This document shows, piece after piece, positions 60,156 through 64,000 of a stretch of 64,000 nt of DNA. This DNA comes from Prauserella rugosa (GTDB lineage Bacteria; Actinomycetota; Actinomycetes; Mycobacteriales; Pseudonocardiaceae), in contig NZ_JOIJ01000001.1 in NCBI RefSeq assembly GCF_000719975.1, forward strand, positions 248,001 through 312,000, read 5' to 3'. The notes beneath the pieces are model-generated. The model was not told the origin of the DNA, ran no database searches, and worked only from the letters and a program-made list of their open reading frames with translations. A program made the position numbers and the translations under genes. The number at the start of each line of letters is the position of its first letter. Position 1 is the stretch's first letter.

Positions 60156-60238
60156 TGCGCGAGGTGGGAGTTGAACCCACACGTCCTTTCGGACACACGG
60201 ACCTGAACCGTGCGCGTCTGCCATTCCGCCACTCGCGC
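60156..60238 (-). tRNA. tRNA-Leu (anticodon CAG)
   Basis: On the minus strand the 83-base sequence folds as a class II tRNA. The acceptor stem is GCGCGAG/CTCGCGC with discriminator A. The D-arm is TGGCGGAATGGCAGACGC-like and the anticodon loop TTCAGGT gives CAG. A long variable arm has a TGTCC/GGACG-type stem, and the T-arm is GTGGGTTCAACTCCCAC. CCA is not encoded. It reads CUG, the commonest Leu codon in such genomes. A tRNA-Leu next to fhaA is a conserved arrangement in actinobacteria. Confidence 0.95.
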
Positions 60239-60373
60239 GAGTGCCTCTCTGCGGCAGCTCCAATAGCGTAGCAGGCCGTTTCGGGCCGTTTCACCGGCCC
60301 CGGTGTCACGACCGCGAAACCCAGATACGATCGATCGCGGGGAGGAACCTACAAGGGGAGGAGGTTGTCCGGA

Positions 60374-61570
60374 ATGGGTCGCGTTCAGCGTTTTGACCGG
60401 CGCCTGGAGAACCTTGTAGGCAACACCTTCGCACGGATGTTCGGTGGCAACGTGGTCACTCAGGAAGTGGCGCACAGTCTGGAGCGTGAGAGTGAGGACA
60501 ACGTTCGTGAGCTCGCGGGTGGGCGCAAGCTCGCTCCGAACCACTACATCGTGTCCTTGGGTGCTGCAGATCACGACCGGATGGCGGGGGACGAACAGCG
60601 GGTCACCAGTTTGCTGGCGGATGCCGTCTCACAGCATCTGTCCGAACACGGTTGGGACACCTATGGTGACGTCGTAGTTTCGCTAGAGCGCAACGACGCG
60701 CTGCATACTGGACAGTTCAAGACCCGCTCGACCGTTGATCCCGACGTCACAGCATCTGGCGGCGGAGGTCACGCACGGCCGGCACGAACCAGCGACGCAG
60801 GAGACCGAGCAATGAGCCAGCCCGGCGGCTACGGCCAGTACGACCAGGGTGACCCGTACGGCCAGCAGGGCCAGTACGGATACGGACAGGGACAGCCCGG
60901 TTACGACCAGGGCTATGGCCAGCCCGGCGGGTACGACCAGTACGGCCAGGGTGGTTATGACCAGGGTTACGGCCAGCCCGGGTACGACCAGTACGGCCAG
61001 GGCGGCTACGACCAGGGTTACGGCCAGCCGCAGCCCGGCGGCTTCGACCCCGGTTACGGTCAGCCGCAGCCCGGCCAGGACCCGTACGCCGGTTACGGAC
61101 AGCCCGGGTACGACCAGGGATACGCGGCTCCGCCGAGCCCGCCCGGGGGCTACCCGGCACAGGCGCCGGCTCCGCAGTCCGACCCCTACGGCCAGCCGGC
61201 CCAGGACCCGTACGGCCAGGGCGGCGCCTACCCGCCTCCGCCCGGTGCCCCCGGCGCGCCCGCGGGTGCTCCCCCGCGTGCGCTGACGGCGATGCTGCAG
61301 CTCGACGACGGCTCGGGCCGCAACTACTCGCTCAAGCAGGGCAGCAACGTCGTGGGCCGCGGCCAGGACGCCGACTTCCGCCTGCCGGACACGGGCGTCT
61401 CGCGTCGGCACCTGGAGATCACCTGGGACGGCCAGAGCGCGACGCTCGCCGACATCGGCTCGACCAACGGCTCGACGGTCAACGGAACTCCGGTCCAGAC
61501 CTGGCAGTTGGCGGACGGGGACGTGATCCGCGTCGGCCACTCGTCGCTGGTGTTCCGTACCCAGGGCTGA
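60374..61570 (+). CDS. fhaA: FhaA: DUF3662 and FHA domain protein
   Basis: The 398-residue protein starts at ATG 60374 with GGGGAGGAGG upstream. An N-terminal DUF3662 domain (about 1-125: [53 protein letters not shown]) leads into a low-complexity part (about 145-310) of YGQPGYDQ repeats. The C-terminal FHA domain shows [28 protein letters not shown] and [12 protein letters not shown]. In mycobacteria FhaA binds phosphorylated MviN and regulates peptidoglycan synthesis under PknB. Its place in the fhaA-fhaB-pstP-rodA locus is conserved. A hairpin terminator follows. Confidence 0.96.
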   Translation: MGRVQRFDRRLENLVGNTFARMFGGNVVTQEVAHSLERESEDNVRELAGGRKLAPNHYIVSLGAADHDRMAGDEQRVTSLLADAVSQHLSEHGWDTYGDVVVSLERNDALHTGQFKTRSTVDPDVTASGGGGHARPARTSDAGDRAMSQPGGYGQYDQGDPYGQQGQYGYGQGQPGYDQGYGQPGGYDQYGQGGYDQGYGQPGYDQYGQGGYDQGYGQPQPGGFDPGYGQPQPGQDPYAGYGQPGYDQGYAAPPSPPGGYPAQAPAPQSDPYGQPAQDPYGQGGAYPPPPGAPGAPAGAPPRALTAMLQLDDGSGRNYSLKQGSNVVGRGQDADFRLPDTGVSRRHLEITWDGQSATLADIGSTNGSTVNGTPVQTWQLADGDVIRVGHSSLVFRTQG

Positions 61571-61576
61571 ACGGAT

Positions 61577-61615
61577 CCGGGTTCGCCTGCCCGCTTCGAG
61601 CGGAGAAGAACCCGG
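61577..61615 (+). terminator. Intrinsic terminator between fhaA and fhaB
   Basis: CCGGGTTC (61577-61584) pairs with GAACCCGG (61608-61615). An inner CCGCTT-CGA-GCGG stem lies in the loop and GTTTTCTCCC follows. It lies 7 bases after the fhaA stop, so fhaB-pstP-rodA may have their own promoter (CATAAT at 61657-61662 is a candidate -10). Confidence 0.7.
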
Positions 61616-61733
61616 GTTTTCTCCCAATCCCGCATGGGCCGCGTATGCGGGTCCCGCATAATAGCGGCCATGTGGGGGCCCGCGGCGCGTTCGCCGCGGG
61701 GCGAGCGCGAAAAGGCGGGAGCTGACAGGGCAG

Positions 61734-62207
61734 GTGCCGGAGCTAGTCGTACAACTCACCAGAGCGGGCTTTCTCTTGCTCCTCTGGCTGTTCGTGTTCA
61801 CCGCGCTGCGCGTGGTGCGCTCGGACCTCTATGCGGCGTCCGGTCTGCGGGTCAACCTGCCGGGCCTGCGCCGCGGCAAGGAGAAGAAGCGGCCTCGTGC
61901 GGGTCGCGGCGCGAAGATGCCGCGGCAGCTCGTCGTCACTCAGGGAGCCTTGTCGGGCACGAGGATCGCGCTCGACGGCAAGCCGATCCTCATCGGCCGT
62001 GCCGACGACTCCACGCTGGTGTTGGACGACGACTACGCGTCGACGCGCCACGCCCGCATCTCCTTGCGCGGAGACGAGTGGTACGTGGAAGACCTGGGCT
62101 CGACGAACGGCACCTACCTCGACCGGGCTAAGGTCACTGCACCCCTCCGAGTCCCGCTCGGCGTCCCCATCCGGATCGGCAAGACGGTGATCGAGCTTCG
62201 CCCATGA
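61734..62207 (+). CDS. fhaB: FhaB/FipA: membrane-anchored FHA domain protein
   Basis: The 157-residue protein has an N-terminal membrane helix (LTRAGFLLLLWLFVFTALRV, residues 8-27), a basic linker (RGKEKKRPRAGRGAK) and an FHA domain (PILIGRADDSTLVLDDDYAS, TRHARISL, DLGSTNGTYLDRAKVTAPLR, and closing IGKTVIELRP). The mycobacterial FhaB recognises phosphothreonine on division and cell-wall proteins. The stop overlaps the pstP start by 4 bases (ATGA). Confidence 0.96.
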   Translation: MPELVVQLTRAGFLLLLWLFVFTALRVVRSDLYAASGLRVNLPGLRRGKEKKRPRAGRGAKMPRQLVVTQGALSGTRIALDGKPILIGRADDSTLVLDDDYASTRHARISLRGDEWYVEDLGSTNGTYLDRAKVTAPLRVPLGVPIRIGKTVIELRP

Positions 62208-63679
62208 CTCTCGTCCTTCGCTACGCGGCACGCAGTGACCGCGGCCTGGTGCGATCCAACAACCAGGACTCGGTGTACGCCGGCCCCCGCCTGTTGGCGC
62301 TGGCCGACGGTATGGGCGGCCACGCCGCCGGTGAGGTGGCCAGCAAGGTGGTCATCGCGTCGTTGGCTCCGCTCGACGACGACGAACCGGGCGACGACCT
62401 GGTCAGCCAGCTGCGTGACGCCACCATCCAAGGCAATCAGGCCATCGCCGAACTGGTGGCGAACGACCCCGAGCTGGACGGCATGGGGACGACGCTCACC
62501 GCGGCACTGTTCGCGGGTTCGAAGCTCGGCATGGTGCATGTCGGCGATTCGCGTGCGTACCTGCTGCGCGGTGGCCAGTTCTCGCAGATCACGCGGGACG
62601 ACAGCTTCGTCAACGAGCTGATCGAGCAGGGCCGCATCACCGAGGAGGAGGCGGCGACGCATCCCCAGCGTTCGCTGCTGCTCAAGGCTCTGACGGGCAA
62701 CGACGTGGAGCCGAGCCTGACGGTCCGCGAGGCGCGGGCCGGCGACCGGTACCTGTTCTGTTCCGACGGCCTCTCGGGCATGGTCAGCAACGAGACGCTG
62801 GCCGAGGCGATGCAGATCCCGGATCCGCAGGAGTGCGCGGACCGGATGATCGAGCTCGCGCTCAAGGGCGGTGGTACGGACAACGTCACCGTGATCATCG
62901 CCGACGTGGTCGACGTCGACTACGGCGAGGACGCACCCATCGTGGGCGGCGCCGCCGGCGACGGCACCGACGAGGGACCGCAGGGCGACTCCCCCGCCGC
63001 GCGTGCGCGGGCGTTGACCGCGCCTCCCCCGCAGCAGGCCACGCAGGCACAGGCCGAACCGGCCGAGCCGCCCGAGGACCCGAAGGCCAAGCGCCGCAGG
63101 CGGATTCGCCTGCTGGTGGGGATCGGCCTGGCGATCGTGCTGTTGGCTGCCGCGGCCATCGCGACCCGATACTTCGTGATGCGCCAGTACTACGTCGGCG
63201 TGGGCGCGAACGACGAGGTCGTGATCTACCAGGGCATTCCGGGCAGCGTGCTGGGCCTGGAGCTGCACGAGGAGGCGGAGGGCTCGTGCCCGCCCGCGTC
63301 GACGCTGTGCGAGCCGCTGCGTCTGCAGGATCTGCAGCAGGACGCGCGTTCGGCCGTGTCCAACTCGGTCAAGCGGGACGACCTGTCGGCCGCGCGCGAC
63401 TACATCGACACGCTGCGCCGCAACAACATGCTGGAGATCTGCGACGACGAACAGCAGCCGCAGGGCGGCGGCGTCATCGGTGGGATCGGCGAGAACACCC
63501 AGCAGGGCGGTGCGAACGACGACTCCGGCGGCGACGCCAACGGCGGTTCCGAAGGCGGCGAGCGTGACCGGCGGCAGGGCTCCGACGAGTCCGGCGCGGC
63601 ACAGCCCACGACACAGGCGGGACAGGACCAGCAGCCGGGGGTGGACTGCCGTCCGGCGCCCGGCTCGGGCGGTAACTGA
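62204..63679 (+). CDS. pstP: PstP: PP2C-family Ser/Thr protein phosphatase
   Basis: The 491-residue protein has a PP2C catalytic domain (about 1-240): RSDRGLVRSNNQDSVYAGPR, ALADGMGGHAAGEVASKVV, DSRAYLLRGGQFSQIT, YLFCSDGLSGMV, and GGTDNVTVIIADVVDVDYG, where the Asp residues bind Mn/Mg. A Pro/Glu-rich linker, one membrane helix (LLVGIGLAIVLLAAAAIATR, about 305-324) and an extracytoplasmic domain of about 150 residues follow. It is the phosphatase partner of PknA and PknB. The length (491) is close to the mycobacterial 514. Confidence 0.97.
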   Translation: MTLVLRYAARSDRGLVRSNNQDSVYAGPRLLALADGMGGHAAGEVASKVVIASLAPLDDDEPGDDLVSQLRDATIQGNQAIAELVANDPELDGMGTTLTAALFAGSKLGMVHVGDSRAYLLRGGQFSQITRDDSFVNELIEQGRITEEEAATHPQRSLLLKALTGNDVEPSLTVREARAGDRYLFCSDGLSGMVSNETLAEAMQIPDPQECADRMIELALKGGGTDNVTVIIADVVDVDYGEDAPIVGGAAGDGTDEGPQGDSPAARARALTAPPPQQATQAQAEPAEPPEDPKAKRRRRIRLLVGIGLAIVLLAAAAIATRYFVMRQYYVGVGANDEVVIYQGIPGSVLGLELHEEAEGSCPPASTLCEPLRLQDLQQDARSAVSNSVKRDDLSAARDYIDTLRRNNMLEICDDEQQPQGGGVIGGIGENTQQGGANDDSGGDANGGSEGGERDRRQGSDESGAAQPTTQAGQDQQPGVDCRPAPGSGGN

Positions 63680-64000
63680 TGGCCACGGCCGCAGGCAACC
63701 AGGGCGCGGTCGGGCAGCAGTACACCACGAACCCCCCACGTGAGCTGCCCAAGCGCCGGGGCACCGAACTCGCGCTGCTCGCGTTCGCAGCGGCGATCGT
63801 CACGACGGCGTTCGTCCTGGTCCAGATCAATCAGGAACAGGCGCTGTCGTGGTCGATCCTGTGGTACGGCGGCGCCTATCTGGCGATCTTCTCGGTCGCG
63901 CACGTCGCGGTGCGCTACTGGGCGCCGTACGCGGATCCGCTGATCCTGCCGTGTGTGGCGTTGTTGAACGGTCTGGGCCTGGTGATCATCTACCGGATCG
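63679..64000 (+). CDS. rodA: FtsW/RodA/SpoVE family protein (3' end outside window)
   Basis: The ATG at 63679 overlaps the pstP stop. About 107 residues are visible: a polar start (RELPKRRGTELALLAFAAAI), then membrane segments (VTTAFVLVQINQEQAL, and LWYGGAYLAIFSVAHVAVRY) and ADPLILPCVALLNGLGLVII. This is the standard start of RodA-type SEDS glycan polymerases at this locus, where pstP is followed by rodA and pbpA. The gene runs beyond the window edge. Confidence 0.9.
   Translation, partial: MATAAGNQGAVGQQYTTNPPRELPKRRGTELALLAFAAAIVTTAFVLVQINQEQALSWSILWYGGAYLAIFSVAHVAVRYWAPYADPLILPCVALLNGLGLVIIYRI

Noticed and set aside
60830..61100. Regular DNA repeats in fhaA resembling a CRISPR array
   Set aside because: Units are in frame, variable and encode a Tyr/Gly/Gln linker; there are no unique spacers or cas genes.

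Overview
The window is high-GC actinobacterial DNA, most likely from Pseudonocardiaceae (Saccharomonospora/Amycolatopsis-like). Evidence is the strong G/C bias at third codon positions, frequent GTG starts, translationally coupled GTGA/ATGA gene junctions, a DUF222-HNH protein, a mycofactocin-coupled dehydrogenase, and the right-hand end. That end reads tRNA-Leu, fhaA, fhaB, pstP, then a FtsW/RodA-type gene, the conserved actinobacterial locus that normally lies near oriC. The family is an inference, since no rRNA is present.

Layout. 0-7 kb: the end of a D-2-hydroxyacid dehydrogenase, a methyltransferase with an apparent frameshift, then a minus-strand block of class II (degradative type) HMG-CoA reductase, a small membrane protein and a TctA-like permease, with a GAF/PucR-type regulator beside it. 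7-10.3 kb: small membrane and hypothetical proteins, decayed genes, repeated copies of an msrA 3' end, and intact msrA. 10.4-20 kb: an envelope-glycan region with two tandem SHOCT-like membrane proteins coupled to a 1254-residue protein carrying two glycosyltransferase modules and an FkbM methyltransferase, then a PIG-V-like mannosyltransferase and an acyltransferase-3 protein. 20-31 kb: an ECF sigma factor coupled to a VOC protein, a SnoaL-like protein, a gamma-glutamyltransferase homologue, UDP-glucose dehydrogenase, an SDR, a DUF222-HNH protein, a RecB-like nuclease, and a TauD-type dioxygenase preceded by a possible leaderless leader peptide. 31-36.7 kb: an overlapping five-gene osmolyte operon with a BCCT carrier and a complete OpuC/ProU-type ABC system. 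37-40 kb: a copper operon (membrane protein, YcnI, CopC, CopD). 40-49 kb: a phosphotransferase, an XRE-TPR regulator with divergent small genes, a TetR regulator, an alanine-racemase-like enzyme, a sugar-lactone oxidase and an NAD(P)-binding protein. 49-60 kb: a CitE-like lyase, a luciferase-like oxidoreductase, a mycofactocin-type SDR, and an amidase grouped with a complete Dpp/Opp-type ABC transporter and a trans-sulfuration-type PLP enzyme. 60-64 kb: tRNA-Leu(CAG) and the FHA/phosphatase/cell-shape locus.

Non-coding structure includes a roughly 50-bp palindromic element present at about 44.7 kb (between convergent genes) and 55.2 kb (inside the peptide-transporter operon), several strong hairpins, a 72-bp tandem repeat in the BCCT gene, and 28-bp direct repeats exactly 600 bp apart that come from an msrA 3' end. 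No CRISPR array, insertion sequence transposase, prophage or recognised antibiotic cluster was seen. The most promising unexplained items are the HMG-CoA reductase/TctA pair (possible mevalonate uptake and use), the leaderless peptide before the dioxygenase, the SHOCT-like/trifunctional glycosyltransferase operon, and the palindromic element family.
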